From positions 1,984,001 through 2,048,000 of the forward strand of contig NW_026515540.1 in the NCBI RefSeq assembly GCF_014898815.1: a stretch of 64,000 nt of DNA, read 5' to 3'. Below the pieces are notes generated by a model, which was not told where the DNA came from, did no database searches, and saw only the letters and a program-made list of their open reading frames with translations. How positions within the stretch are numbered: position 1 is the stretch's first letter; each line of letters starts with the position of its first letter. This DNA comes from Panonychus citri (lineage: Eukaryota > Arthropoda > Arachnida > Trombidiformes > Tetranychidae). Shown here one piece after another: positions 1 to 11,179 of the stretch. The position numbers and the translations under genes are program-made.

Positions 1-1175
1 GATAAGAAAGGATGAGAAATACCATAGAAATGATAATAATGATGGCGAAGAAAAAAATTTCATGTGAATTATGAACAAAGTGAATTGTAGATTCTAAATT
101 GAAGAGATGAAGAATAAAGAAAAGTTCAGAACTGAATCAACCGGAATATTCATGCAGTAACTTCATTCTAACATCATACTGATAACTTATGGTTGGAAAT
201 TGAATAAAAAGATGAATAATCATTAAGTTTAGTAAATAGAGTAAATCTAATGGTTTAGAATTGATGATTCGTTTAGATTATCAACAGTTATTGATTTAAT
301 TAGATTGTTAATCAGTAAATTACGATAAGTCTTGTTGATTCTGATTTATGACTGATTGTTAAGGTGTATGAGTAGATGATGAGGTTTAATGGTAATTCAA
401 TTGTGAACAATTTTCACGAGAAAAAGCTTCGTTTTTTTTTGATCGAATGTTAATCGAATGAAAAATATTCCAAAATAATTTAAAATTCTAATCAGAATTG
501 GATAAGAATTAGAATTTTTCAGAGTTATAAGATGATTATTCGCAAGAATGATAGAGGAAAATAAAGTTTCGTAAGGATCAGAAGAAAAGATAAACTTTCT
601 ATTGAGAAAAGAAGAAAATAAAATATATCAAAAAATGGATAAGAGTATTGGTTTTATCATCATGTTTATCATCATCATCAGGGGAGACTGAGAAATGTTA
701 ACGGATTGAAATCGATAAGATTGAGAAATCAGGATAAAAATTGGAGAGAAAAGTTTATTTGGAAAATGTAAGAACAAGAAGGGGAGAATAATAAGAGAGA
801 GAAGGTAGAAGAAGAAGAAGAAGATGAGAAGGAGGAGGTAAGAGAAGATAAAGAGAAAGATGGTGAGTAAAGTAACCGAGAGAGAGAGAACCAATCAATA
901 AATCAACTTAAGGGAGATTCACAATTGACAATCTGAGTAACATGAAGTAGAGCACGAAAAAAGTTCTGGGTGGAGTGGGGAGGGAATAGTGTGTGTGAGA
1001 GAGAGAAGAAAGTTGATATGTAATAAACAGCAAATGAAAACATATGATCAACAACTTTAAGATAAAAACGTTCGGTATAATAATGATATAACTACGCCTT
1101 AAACTTGTAATATTATCAGAATTATTATCATCGTGATATCAAAATATTTCATGAGGTAAAAAATATATCAACTGA

Positions 1176-1210
<35 letters not shown>

Positions 1211-2348
1211 GATAAATATACTTTAGTTATGGTATTTTGATGGTGGAAAATTGTTTTTAACATGAAAATCAGCTGATGATTCAGAGATAATCATGAAACA
1301 GATAGTTGAGAATATTTTAAGTTGAATGTTTGATTATGAAAATCAAGATCAATTCATGGAAACAAGGGAATAAATTTTACCGTTATACTTTTTATTAAAC
1401 ACACTTGAATGAATTAATCACTCCCAGTCAATCCCAATTCAACAATAGGTGAAATTATAAGTTGTGAATAGTCAGAAATTCAACAAGATTTGTCTTCATG
1501 AATATTCAATGGGTAAAGATTTTACCCTGGAAAATTTTCAACTGATTTAGTATTCAAGATAGTATTCAAAGAGACATTTGGGATGAAGATGATGGTGATG
1601 ATAAAAAAAGAGAAGAAGAAGAAAAAAATATGATGATAAGAAGAAAAGAAACTTCTTCAAGGTAAAAAGGAAAAAGATTATGATGGATGATGGAAGATGA
1701 AGGATAAATGAGAGAGGAAAAAGTAGTGAGAAAAAAAAATTTCGTTTGTCATCATTGTTATTCCAACAGTGAAAGTCAATTTCTGATTGCTAATATTGCC
1801 TCAGGGCGAGTTATAACCAGATCATATTACTTTATATACATCTTTTCACTTAGAGACTGAGGGTGGGGTTGAGAGGATGAAAGGAATATAAAAAAGTAGC
1901 AAGAAAATCAACTTCATTTCTTTACCTGAGTTTACAGGTAAATAATTATAACAATAAAATAGATTATCAATTTGATATTAGATTCAAGTTGTTGGCTGAT
2001 CATTAATCTATCTAAATTGTTAATCATTTCAAAACTACTTGTTGTCGTTTCAATTTGATTTAATGTTCAACTATTTGATTGTGATGTTTTCTTGCCCAAT
2101 AAATGAAACATTAATCAATTGTTGATGATTTTCATTTCATATTAAAGTCTATATAAACTGTTAAGTAAAATTGCTTTTGGTGTTGTTATTGATTAAATTG
2201 ATTGTTGATGAAGTTATTAAAGTTATTATCAAAGGTTAATGTGTCTGACAAGTTGAAGTATAAAAAGTATTGACCATATCAGCTGATTGATGCTGATAAA
2301 ATGAAATATTGTTTGAGTAAGAAAAAATAAATAACATTGAACAATTAC
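1..2348. other. Non-coding, probable intron of the minus-strand gene to the right
   Basis: No convincing coding sequence on either strand. The stretch is AT-rich with purine runs and a short GA microsatellite near 1183-1207. Because the exon at 2349-3603 ends in a splice donor on the minus strand, this region most likely lies inside that gene's first coding intron, with further exons beyond the left edge. Confidence 0.5.
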
Positions 2349-3603
2349 CTTTGTAGGTTAAAATTGATCGAAAACGAGCCATTTCCGGTTTCTGAACAAT
2401 TCGAGCCATGAAAATATCTCGTAACTGGTCAATATTCAATTCAGAATCAACGAAAAGAAGGCAAGTACTTATTGAATTTGGAATTAAACAGTTACATGGA
2501 TTAAGATGATCATTGGTTGAGTTTTCTTCATTTTCTGGATTAGGATTAACGGTATCATTATTTTCATTGTTATTACCACTGACCATTGGATTGCTATTTG
2601 ATTTGGTTGATGATGAATTAGTAAAATCGTTTGGATTTAACCAGAATGTTTCAATTGGAGTTGCTTGTACCATGTTTGCCGGATATCCTTTACAAGAGCA
2701 ATTGAGACATTTAATTAATAACATCGATAGTGCCAAAAGTAAGGTCAATGTTAACACAACCGGAAGGCCTGTTATAAGAGCTAAAAGAGTAAAAAATAAG
2801 GTCAACAGGAAGAAGGATGCTATTGATCGGTCAAGTGGATGTTTCAAGTATTTAATTGGCCTTGATTTGATTCCACCGATACGTTGGCTTTTCTTTTTAT
2901 CGATTGATGATTTTTTAGCATTTTTAACCATAAATTTGATCCGTTGATTAATATTTGATTCAGTGATTGATGAATATGAGCCTGAAACTGAATTTGGTGA
3001 AGGCAAAGTTGCTTGTTCATAATGAGTAGCAAGATGATGACGAAATTGTGGATGATTGGGGAAAAATTGTTGACTAGTGGGTGGTAATGATGTTGGAGGT
3101 GGAGGTGGTGTAGGAAGAGGTGTAGAAGATGATGATTGTTGTTGTTGTTGTTGTTGATGATGATGATGGTGATGGTGGTCAGATAGATGATAAGAAGCTG
3201 ATGATGAATGACCATCATCATCATATTCGTCATCTTCTTCTTCATCGCCATTTCTTTCTGTATGCATATCATCATCTTCTGGATGATGAGATGATGATAA
3301 TGATGATTCAGATCGATAGTTATTCCTTTGGTTGCTGAATCCATGAGATGTTGATGAAGACGATGAACATGTTGCATGGTGCATTGGTAGTAATGATACT
3401 GGTGGTTGTTGCAGAGATGGTTGATCAATGGGTCGAGATAGTTTTCTGATTGTTGTGGTGGTTGTTGTTGATGATGATGATGTTGTTGTTGTTGTTGTTG
3501 TTGATGGTGGTGGTGGTGATTGTACATGAGATGATGGTGATACATCATTATCTTCATCTTCAGAATCGGTGTCATTCTTATCTAGTAAACTTTTATCAAG
3601 CAT
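2349..3603 (-). CDS. First coding exon of a multi-exon membrane protein, possibly WSD-type acyltransferase-like
   Basis: The reading frame starts at the ATG at 3603. It runs through a long low-complexity region (Asp/Glu, Ser/Thr, Pro, His and Gln runs, about residues 1-220), a basic stretch and two adjacent hydrophobic segments (about residues 262-300, FFLLTLFFTLLALITGL and the following Leu-rich run). A conserved-looking block follows, containing LLFVDSELNIDQLRDIFMAR. After ILTYK the frame meets a good minus-strand donor (AAAG then GTAATT at 2348), and the residues beyond it look like intron, so I end the exon there in phase 1. The block after the membrane segments resembles the N-terminal part of animal wax-synthase/DGAT (WSD-like) O-acyltransferases, but the catalytic HHxxxD exon is not in the window. 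That name is therefore a weak inference. Acidic and His/Gln repeats are host low-complexity and vary freely. Confidence 0.5.
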
Positions 3604-5560
3604 TCGTCTTGGTAGAAAGTGTTATCAGTTGAATCATTGAGATATTGATGACAAGAACAACTCATATCCAATAAGCTGGAATATTAAATTATCAGGATAA
3701 ATGATTAAGATTAAAACGAAATCTTAATTGATTAAGCTCACTTAGTATCTCAATGTAATCCAAAAATCAAGATTAAAAGGTAAAAAGCTTAAATCACAAT
3801 AGTTGATTTGGAATATTTTAGTTAATCTTGTAACAATTTGGGTGTTACAATTGTTGAAGATCATGGTTTCTATTCACAGATTGAGCGGAGAGTAACATCA
3901 TTAATTCAGGTTATTGATTAACTAGGATGATGAAGATGAGGATGAGGATGAAAAAGTGAGAAGAAGAGGAAAAGTCAAGGTTTTTTTTTCTTTTTCTTCT
4001 CTCTCTCTCTATTACAGAAAATACAAGGTAATACTTAGAGTTCAATACTTTCAATGTCACTGGAAATTAACAGAGTTTTGTTATCCTTTTTGTTTGTTTA
4101 GATTCGGTAATTAACTTGACCAGTTGATTAATTAATCGTAAAAATTGACGAGAAAATCCAAAGGCTTTACAAAAGGTTAAAGAGAAACTAATTTACATCA
4201 ACAGTAGATTGGAAGAGTTAATATGTCATCTCTTAATCTCTTATTAAAGTTTTTTTTCTGGTGAAAATATTGTTAATCCAATTGGTTGTAATTGAGGATA
4301 AATTTTAAATTAGATGAGGAACACAATTGATAAAGATTTGGAAATGGTTTATCAGGAAAGAGAGAATGAAGGAAAATCCTTATATTTGAAAGGAAAATAA
4401 GAATTGTATATTTAAATTGTCAAGATTAACGTTTGAAAATTGATGGAAATTTGTATGATATTATGTTCACTTGTTAGAATATTGATTAATTGAATGACAA
4501 TTGGAATATAAGATGATCTTGAATACACACAGAATTAATAAATCAACTTGGAGGATGAGAAAGGTAAAGAAAACTGGTTGAAATAATAGAGAAGATGAAA
4601 ATCTAAACAATAAAACTCAAGTAAAATTAATTATTTTGGGTTTGATGATGATGATGATTGTGGTGGTAAAGAAGATGAACCCGGAGGATAAAAAGAAGAT
4701 TATGGTTATGGTGAAGATAAAGATGATAAATGTTGATGGAGAATGATGATGATTAAAAAGGAAATTGATTCCAATGAGGAGAAGGTAAAATAAACCATGA
4801 GAGGAAACAAGGAAAAGATAATGATGAGTTGAGAACAGAATTGACCATGTTAGAGATGTAGGTGTATTCAGGGAGATATTTAGATTATGAAATGAGTAGA
4901 ATAGAAAACACAAATTGTACTTGATGAAAAGAAGAGATAATGTTCAAAATAATATGAAGAAAAGTAGATAATGATGAGAACGGTAATGAGATTAGAAATA
5001 ATAATAGAAAGATGAAAGAGCAAATAAGAATTGAGAAAATAACTGTTCCTTTTTGGTGTAAAAATGGAAAAAAATAACAGAGAATCAGATTGGGAGAGAG
5101 AGAGAAGACAAAATGAGATGAAATCGTAACAGCTCCTGTTGACTATTCTTTAGAGATGATCATCATCTCAATCATCACACCATCTCCATGAACTCCATGA
5201 GTTTGCTGAAGAAAATGATGGAAAGTAAAGAGGAACCACCAAAAGCAACAATAGACAATAACATTAACATGAGGTGAGAATGGAACGAAAAATAAAAAAA
5301 AGGAAAACAGAAAATGTAGAGATTAAAGAGAACAGAATCTCAATTGATTCTCAGGTTTTCTCTTCTTCTAATGAAATACTCACAAGTAGTAATATCAACA
5401 AACAGATTAAAGAAGAAGAAAGAAACAAAAAAATTCTACGAAAACATCAACAGAAATAAAATCGAGTTGATTTTGTTCATTGAGAGAGAAGAAAAAATTT
5501 CATAACAAATCGAAAAAAGAATATCAAGTGACATCTATCGGAGAGAAAAACAACTTTTCC
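3604..5560. other. Intergenic, no gene seen
   Basis: The interval between two divergently placed genes. Open frames here are low-complexity (for example 4617-4913 minus) with no family resemblance. It should contain the promoters of the minus-strand gene at 3603 and of the TMBIM gene to the right. Confidence 0.5.
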
Positions 5561-5614
5561 TTTTTCTTTTTTTCTATTTGCTGATTTTTCATTCTATTCA
5601 TTTCCACCCTTCAG

Positions 5615-6174
5615 GTAAGTTGTTTACTCTTCAATTTGATTAGTGTTTTTTTCCTCCCATTTAATTAGTAATTTGACAATTAATCTATTCGTTTTCTCTT
5701 CTCTTTACAATTTAATTGCCACCTTTGACTTTCTCTCTGTTTCTAATTGATTCTGTTTTTCTATTTAAATCTGGTAAAGTGTTTTGTTTTTCTCTTTCTC
5801 TTTTTTAGATTTTTCTCTTCTCAGTAAATTCTCATTGATTATATCACCGCCATCTTATTGTTACCTGGACATCACCTTTTCTCCTGTATTTTTATTCTTT
5901 AATTGTGTTACCTAATTGTTGAACGTTGATTCTTTTCACTTACTTGTCTTCTTCTTGTTGAAATATTAAGTGAGTAGTCTGTTGAAATTTGTTTAAGCCT
6001 GATGACTATTTTTAGTCCATCACTTTACCTGTTTTCGTTTTTCTCTTTATAACCTGTAGCCTTTTATGTTTTCATTTTTTTTCAGTTCCTGCTCATTTAA
6101 AATTATATATTTTAATATTGTAGCAATTATCGATCTTGATTACCTAATTTCCCCTTCTCTTTACCCTCTTATCC

Positions 6175-6214
<40 letters not shown>

Positions 6215-6329
6215 ATGTCTCTGCGTCTATTTCTTTCATATTGATATTTTCTTTCATTTCTTCCATTTTTTAATCACTTCAATTCGTCATAATCTTATAT
6301 TTCTTTCATTTTCTCTTTCGTTTACTTAG
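5615..6329 (+). other. 5' UTR intron of the TMBIM gene
   Basis: A strong donor (CAG then GTAAGT, intron starting at 5615) and a pyrimidine-rich acceptor (TTTACTTAG ending at 6329) flank a T/C-rich stretch. The acceptor is 41 bp upstream of the TMBIM start codon, so the coding sequence stays in one exon and only the leader is spliced. The intron contains a CT microsatellite at about 6177-6208. Confidence 0.55.
6177..6208. repeat. (CT)n microsatellite
   Basis: About fifteen CT dinucleotides in a row inside the inferred leader intron of the TMBIM gene. It may add to the pyrimidine tract upstream of the acceptor. Confidence 0.9.
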
Positions 6330-6370
6330 ATTACACTTGTTGAAGCAATTCAATTCATTTAAACCCGGAA

Positions 6371-7105
6371 ATGTACGGCGACTATAATTCCTCGATGGAA
6401 GCTGGTATTCAACAGCCAATTGCGGATCAATTTGATGCTTTCTCAAATAAATCAATTCGACTAAAATTCATCCGAAAGGTTTATGGAATCTTAAGTTTAC
6501 AATTACTTGTTACCATGGGATTTGTTCTTGCTTTCACCCTTTCCGAAGAGGTTAAAGGGTTTGCCCTGAAAAATTCATGGTTACTCTTTGTAGCTCTTGG
6601 ATTCTCACTGGTCTCATTGATTACCTTGGCCTGTTGCGGTGTCCACCGTACCTTTCCTGGAAACCTTGTTTGCCTTGGTATATTTACTCTTTCTGAATCA
6701 GTGATGATCGGATTTACAACCGCTTTCCGTAGAGGTGAAATTGTCCTTTACGCCGTTATAATTACAGCAGCTATCGTTTTATCGTTAACACTATTTGCTT
6801 TCCAGACGAAAATAGATTTCACCGCATTCAATGGTATCTTATTTGTCTGTCTAATGGTATTCATGTTATTTGGTATTCTTGCCATATTCATTAAAGGTAA
6901 AATTGTAATGCTTATCTACTCAGCGGTTGGAGCTCTCCTGTTTTCAGCTTACTTGGTAATTGATACTCAAATGATTGTCGGAGGAAGTCACAAATTACAA
7001 TTCTCACCAGAAGATTACATCCTCGGAGCAATTACATTATATGTCGATATTATCAACATATTTATTCACATCCTACAACTATTGGATATCGCTACAAGGA
7101 GTTAA
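6371..7105 (+). CDS. Lifeguard/TMBIM family (Bax-inhibitor-1-like) membrane protein
   Basis: A 244-residue protein of the BI-1/lifeguard family, closest in appearance to TMBIM4. These proteins sit in ER or Golgi membranes, modulate calcium leak and restrain cell death. A short polar N-terminus (about 30 residues) is followed by KFIRKVYGILSLQLLVT, about seven hydrophobic segments, and the family signature near the C-terminus (YLVIDTQMIVGG, then SPEDYILGAITLYVDIINIF, residues about 196-232). Length matches the family. The whole coding sequence is one exon behind a spliced leader. The stop codon is 55 bp from the left end of the Polinton, so that element sits in this gene's 3' UTR. The resumed 3' flank begins at 24836, where the native poly(A) site may lie. 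Confidence 0.93.
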   Translation: MYGDYNSSMEAGIQQPIADQFDAFSNKSIRLKFIRKVYGILSLQLLVTMGFVLAFTLSEEVKGFALKNSWLLFVALGFSLVSLITLACCGVHRTFPGNLVCLGIFTLSESVMIGFTTAFRRGEIVLYAVIITAAIVLSLTLFAFQTKIDFTAFNGILFVCLMVFMLFGILAIFIKGKIVMLIYSAVGALLFSAYLVIDTQMIVGGSHKLQFSPEDYILGAITLYVDIINIFIHILQLLDIATRS

Positions 7106-7160
7106 GCTCAAGATTACATGGAGAAGACACCAAATTCATTGTAAACGACCTGTTAAATAT

Positions 7161-7319
7161 AGTAGTAGTAAAAACACACAAGATAGCACATTTTTATTGA
7201 TTATTCATCGATTTTGAATTTTCGATCGAACCGAATCATCCAACATATCTATCGATAGGTAATTGATTGGGGATTAATAATTTGATAATTTTTGATTGAT
7301 TTATTGATTGATTATTGAT
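7161..7319 (+). repeat. Left terminal inverted repeat of the Polinton
   Basis: It aligns without gaps to the reverse complement of 24677-24835. By eye there are two mismatches, one in the ATTSATCG segment and one after GATTGGGG. Similarity stops abruptly after GATTATTGAT. Confidence 0.95.
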
Positions 7320-7400
7320 AAAATTTATAAAAAATTTTTCACCACCACCATAATACAATTAAAGTTTTTGTGATTAAATCGAAACAAATTGAACATTACA

Positions 7401-8339
7401 TTAGTTTTCGCTCCAAAAGCGAACAAGATCTTCATTTTGTGATATTTTTCTAATAGTTTTCATGTTCTGATTTAGAAACTTCATTCTAACTGTTGCTCTA
7501 AGTATTTTAGGATACAATGTAGTTAGATTGTGTAAATTGATTAAGAATTGTATCCATGAATGACCATACCCAATCATAGTTTTCATTTGATCGAACCATT
7601 GCATTCTCGAACAATCCGATAATGCTCTATGTCTCTTAAGATATTCACCCAATTTGGAACCAAATAAAATTGCTCGTCTTTCATTTTGTTTGATCGCGGT
7701 TCTCATCTGAATAACCAGGTTAGTAGCCTCTTCTTTGGTATCTATTGGTCGATCATCGAAAACAGGCAACTCATCATTCACAACAACAAGGCTTTTTTCC
7801 AATGTATCCAATATTTTTTCGAGTGATCGATCATTTCGATTATCAGGCTCATCTTCAGGTTCGGAATCACTCGAAGATGATGAAGACGAAGACGAAGGTG
7901 AGGATGAAGAGAGACTGGGTAGAAAGACAGATTCGTTATCACTTTCACTCGATGATTCTTCCGAACGCATCTCTTCATCAACGATTAACGGTTCTTCAAC
8001 TAAAGGGTCAGGAATGGGTTCAATGGGTTGTATGTCTGGAATAACTGGGTCATCAGACGACGTTACCTGATTTTGTGGGTCCTGATGGTCTGGGTGGTAA
8101 TCCATAGAATTATCAATATCATTGTTCACAAACACAGGTGCAGCTTCGTTATCGTTGATTGGTTGGTTAAACAATTGTCTCTCTAATCCGGAATTGATTC
8201 TGAAGCCATTCACATAATAACCAATATTATTGATGATGTATTGCCTGATAATTTCACGGTGTTGGTTTGGTAGTCGTTGTAACAAATTTAAGAAAAAGAA
8301 AGTAAACACAAAAGAATCGATTGGGTCAATGTTGATCAT
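7401..8339 (-). CDS. Polinton protein of unknown function with acidic Ser-rich centre
   Basis: 312 residues, not recognised. The N-terminal 60 residues are mixed helical, with FFFLNLLQRLPNQHREIIRQY. The middle (about 85-175) is rich in Asp, Glu, Pro and Ser with a near-pure Ser run, and probably disordered. The C-terminal 130 residues look folded, with KEEATNLVIQMRTAIKQNERRAILFGSKLGEYLK and a WIQFLINLHNL segment. The gene is the only one on this strand at the left tip and ends 82 bp inside the terminal repeat. It is transcribed away from the rest of the left arm, so it should have its own promoter. A terminal protein or regulatory role is possible but unsupported. Confidence 0.7.
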   Translation of the reverse strand: MINIDPIDSFVFTFFFLNLLQRLPNQHREIIRQYIINNIGYYVNGFRINSGLERQLFNQPINDNEAAPVFVNNDIDNSMDYHPDHQDPQNQVTSSDDPVIPDIQPIEPIPDPLVEEPLIVDEEMRSEESSSESDNESVFLPSLSSSSPSSSSSSSSSDSEPEDEPDNRNDRSLEKILDTLEKSLVVVNDELPVFDDRPIDTKEEATNLVIQMRTAIKQNERRAILFGSKLGEYLKRHRALSDCSRMQWFDQMKTMIGYGHSWIQFLINLHNLTTLYPKILRATVRMKFLNQNMKTIRKISQNEDLVRFWSEN

Positions 8340-9075
8340 GATGATGAGATTGATGATAATTTCTGATCAATAAATCACTATTGGAATCAAAGATAACGGT
8401 AAATGTTGTAGAACGATGTAAAATTTTCAAACTACTAAGCTCCGCCCATGCGCGATTTTTGATGCGCACAAGATCGCCAGCATGTCGCTTTTACTATTTG
8501 CTATTGCTAGGTATTGGTTAACGTTAAAAATCAATAAATTTTTTTTTACCGTTATTTGACATGGTCTATGTAAAAAAATTACATTGAAAAGGCATTTTTT
8601 TCTAAAGTGAATAACTTTTTATTCTAGGGTTTCTGTGGTCATGCTGTACATCAATCAACTGGAAATTTTACGAGGATTCCGAAAATGTCAGAATTATTTT
8701 TTTAGGACCTACGGTTATGAAAATACGAAGGTATACGTTTTTTCCATTGTTAAGAGTAGCCAACACCCTTTCGATAAATCGATTTTTCGATAAATCGATT
8801 ATTCATGAATTTTTTACTCAAATCTTTAATATTAATTTTCTCGTGAATTAAGCATTATTTCTATACAATCATATATATTAAAATGTTCGTCTCGTCACGC
8901 TCTTTCCAAAAATGTATAGCTTATTACTATAAAATGTGTTTTGAGAGAAATAGTTTCTAATAGCTAAAATGAACTTTGATTGATTTTTTCAGACAAATTA
9001 TTAGTCTCAGAGCAATGAAATTAATTTTATCGTAATCAGCGTATCAACATTGACCAGAAAAGTTGAAAAAAAAAA

Positions 9076-9540
9076 TTTCCAACCGGTTGGAAATTTTTGA
9101 TCATTTTTCCAACCGGTTGGAAATTTTTGATCATTTACGAGTTTTTTCAATTTTCAATTTAATGATTGATTTTAATCATTTTTAGATCATGAATTATTGT
9201 TGTCTGATTATCATAGATTGCAAATTGGTAAATTTTTTCCAACCGGTTGGAAATTTTTCATCATTTTTCCAACATATTGATTTTTTTTGATTTTCAATTT
9301 ATTGATTGATTTCAATCGAGATTAATCATCTTCAGAACATCATTTGTTGTTGTCTGATTATCATAGATTGCAAATTGGTAAATTTTTTCCAACCGGTTGG
9401 AAATTTCTCATCATTTTCCCAATATTTTGATTTTTTTCGCTTTTCAATTTATTGATTGATTTCAATCGAGATTAATCATCTTTAGATCATAAATTATTGT
9501 TGTCTGATTGTTTAATTGATAGGTCAACAATATCAATTAT
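9076..9540. repeat. Tandem repeats carrying the palindrome TTTCCAACCGGTTGGAAA
   Basis: The AACCGGTTGG core starts at 9081, 9111, 9241 and 9391, each flanked so that an 18-bp perfect palindrome forms. The last copies sit in a repeat of about 150 bp that also contains TTGTTGTCTGATTATCATAG and ATTGATTGATTTCAATC. Four identical dyads in a divergent-promoter region look like binding sites for a dimeric protein. Confidence 0.85.
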
Positions 9541-9689
9541 TTTAATTTGTCAATTTCCAGTTCAAAAATTTGAATAATTACAACAATTAAGATATTATCA
9601 TGTGTTGAACTTTTAACAATAGATATTAAATAATGAGAACAGACATTCAAAAGTCTAGACATAATAATTAATCATAATCATTGGGATAG

Positions 9690-9950
9690 ATAATTACAAC
9701 AATTAAAAAGTAACAATGTATCAATTTTGAATTGACCATGAGAACAATTAACAATTTGATAGTCTGGTCATCATAATTAATCATATCAATGAAGGAATAA
9801 TTAAAATAATTAAAAAGTAACAATGTATCAATTTTGAATTGAATGAAAAATAATTAAAAAGTACCACCAAAGCCAGAAAGGTAATTAATCTACATTCTGG
9901 AAATAATTACATCAATTAAAAAGTAACAATGTATCAATTTTAATTATTAA
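9690..9950. repeat. Three copies of an AT-rich repeat (AATTAAAAAGTAACAATG)
   Basis: The string AATTAAAAAGTAACAATG followed by TATCAATTTT recurs about every 100 bp, at roughly 9700, 9807 and 9915. The copies lie just upstream of the TATA box at 10057. Confidence 0.8.
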
Positions 9951-10056
9951 TGATGGTAAAGGTAAATACAATTATTCGTTTCAATGATAATTATCAAACT
10001 TAATTGTCTTCAGTATCTACAATACAAAATTGCATTTTTGTTTCCTGGAGAATGAG

Positions 10057-10095
10057 TATAAAAACCGAGCGAAAAATCAAGAAAGTTATCAGTTG
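10057..10095 (+). promoter_or_regulatory. TATA box and TCAGTT initiator of the left-arm operon
   Basis: TATAAAAA at 10057-10064 is followed 34 bp later by TCAGTT (A at 10091), the arthropod initiator. This predicts a transcript start at about 10091 and a 150-nt leader before the splice donor at 10242. Confidence 0.65.
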
Positions 10096-10241
10096 AAAAA
10101 AGTCTTCCATCAAAGTCTTTTGATTGTGTTATGACCATCAAACAACAACCATCAACAGTTAACCAACATCCAGTATTTATCAACAATCAACCATCAACCA
10201 GTAACCATCAACCAACAAACAATCTTCATCCATCATCACAG
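10091..10241 (+). other. Predicted common leader exon (CAA/ATCAACC-rich)
   Basis: From the initiator to a donor-like CAG then GTAAAA at 10242. The last 100 nt are almost free of G and rich in CAAC and ATCAACC, and so predicted to be unstructured, like known translation-enhancing viral leaders. The start codon of the first ORF (10247) lies just inside the would-be intron, so splicing from this donor would remove it and hand the leader to a downstream ORF. Confidence 0.45.
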
Positions 10242-10246
10242 GTAAA

Positions 10247-10564
10247 ATGTTTAAAGTTTTGAACTTGGATCCATCAAAGATGAAGATAACTTTAGCATTT
10301 GATTTTCCTCAACTGAAAGAAGATCTTTCAGATGAGGAAAAACCGATCAATCTTGCTGACTTTCGGTTGAAAAGTATTGATTTTCTTTCAATACTTACTC
10401 AACTGAAATTGTCAGACAAGATTGAATTCACAAAAGTTGTAATCGGTTTTGATAAGATACATCAAATGTATCTTATCAACAACAGAAAATTCATTGATTT
10501 TTGTAGAGGATATGATCCTCTCTTTGCTGCCTATGTCAGTAAAAATTTTACTAAATTTTATTGA
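10247..10564 (+). CDS. Polinton left-arm ORF1, unknown 105-aa protein
   Basis: Starts at the ATG five bases after the donor at 10242 and encodes 105 residues. It is not recognised. It is a soluble-looking, mixed-charge protein with MKITLAFDFPQLKEDL near the start and KFIDFCRGYDPLFAAYV near the end, with no membrane segment or metal-binding motif. It would be made only from the unspliced form of the leader transcript. Its position as first ORF after the strongest left-arm promoter suggests early or abundant expression (inference). Confidence 0.6.
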   Translation: MFKVLNLDPSKMKITLAFDFPQLKEDLSDEEKPINLADFRLKSIDFLSILTQLKLSDKIEFTKVVIGFDKIHQMYLINNRKFIDFCRGYDPLFAAYVSKNFTKFY

Positions 10565-10627
10565 TTAATAAAATTTCATTTATTTACCTTTAAACTTTTG
10601 TTTCTTTTTTATTTCACCTCAGGTAAG

Positions 10628-11140
10628 ATGAAAATCATCACCAAAACAGTTCGGTCAATCTCTTGTGGTTCGGGTCCAAGAGCTCCATCAAAATTGTCTT
10701 CCTTTGAAATTATTAATCGGTCAAAAAAGAGTTGTTCACAGGAAAAGAAGTTTTTAACAATTCCATGTAATGATTCATGTCCCACGGAAATGACAGGATC
10801 AAAGTGCTTAGCTTCTTCGTTGGTTAGGTTATCAAAGAAAATGGCTGAAAAAATGGAAATAAAAACAATTCATTGTAAAAAATGTTGTAAAAATCCAATT
10901 CTTTCTGTTTCTGAGAGCAGAAAAATATGTTGTAAAATTGCTCAGGAAAAGTTTTCAAAATTATGTATCTTTGCTGCAGATTCTAAATGTCCAAGAGTGA
11001 GTCAATTAGAATCTTGGTTAATCAAATGTAGATACATGAGAAACAAGATGAAAAAATGTACTGATCATAGGTTATTTGTAATCAATCTGAAAAAAGAAAT
11101 TGAACTCGAAAGAATTATTGTTAATAAAATTTTGTTGTGA
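10628..11140 (+). CDS. Polinton left-arm ORF2, Cys/Lys-rich unknown protein
   Basis: The ATG at 10628 follows directly on a pyrimidine tract, an acceptor (CCTCAG ending at 10622) and a donor-like GTAAG at 10623. The 170-residue product is basic and cysteine-rich (IHCKKCCKNP, ICCKIAQ, KCPRVSQ, IKCRYMRNK, KKCTDH), with spacing that could bind zinc, but it matches no family I recognise. A longer in-frame start upstream would need a non-ATG codon inside the pyrimidine tract and is unlikely. Confidence 0.6.
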   Translation: MKIITKTVRSISCGSGPRAPSKLSSFEIINRSKKSCSQEKKFLTIPCNDSCPTEMTGSKCLASSLVRLSKKMAEKMEIKTIHCKKCCKNPILSVSESRKICCKIAQEKFSKLCIFAADSKCPRVSQLESWLIKCRYMRNKMKKCTDHRLFVINLKKEIELERIIVNKILL

Positions 11141-11179
11141 TTAAATCTTATCTTTTTTTCTTTTCAGAAATCAAAGGTA

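Larger units (their letters stand above)
8340..10056. other. Non-coding left-arm control region of the Polinton
   Basis: About 1.7 kb without a credible ORF between the divergent 7401-8339 gene and the rightward left-arm operon. It holds a GC-richer patch (CATGCGCG and GATGCGCAC near 8448-8470), the local palindrome GATAAATCGAT repeated at about 8776-8804, four copies of a CCAACCGGTTGG palindrome, and three copies of a roughly 100-bp AT-rich repeat. Position and repeats suggest an enhancer, promoter or origin-like region. No function is proven. Confidence 0.55.

Noticed and set aside
2844..3575. 243-aa minus-strand ORF rich in His, Gln and Met
   Set aside because: Shadow of the low-complexity repeats in the gene at 2349-3603; same bases in another frame.
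6066..6329. Plus-strand ORF of 87 aa before TMBIM
   Set aside because: Lies in the CT-rich leader intron; Ser/Leu runs come from the microsatellite.
7735..8070. Plus-strand ORFs opposite the 7401-8339 gene
   Set aside because: Antisense shadows of an acidic Ser-rich coding stretch.
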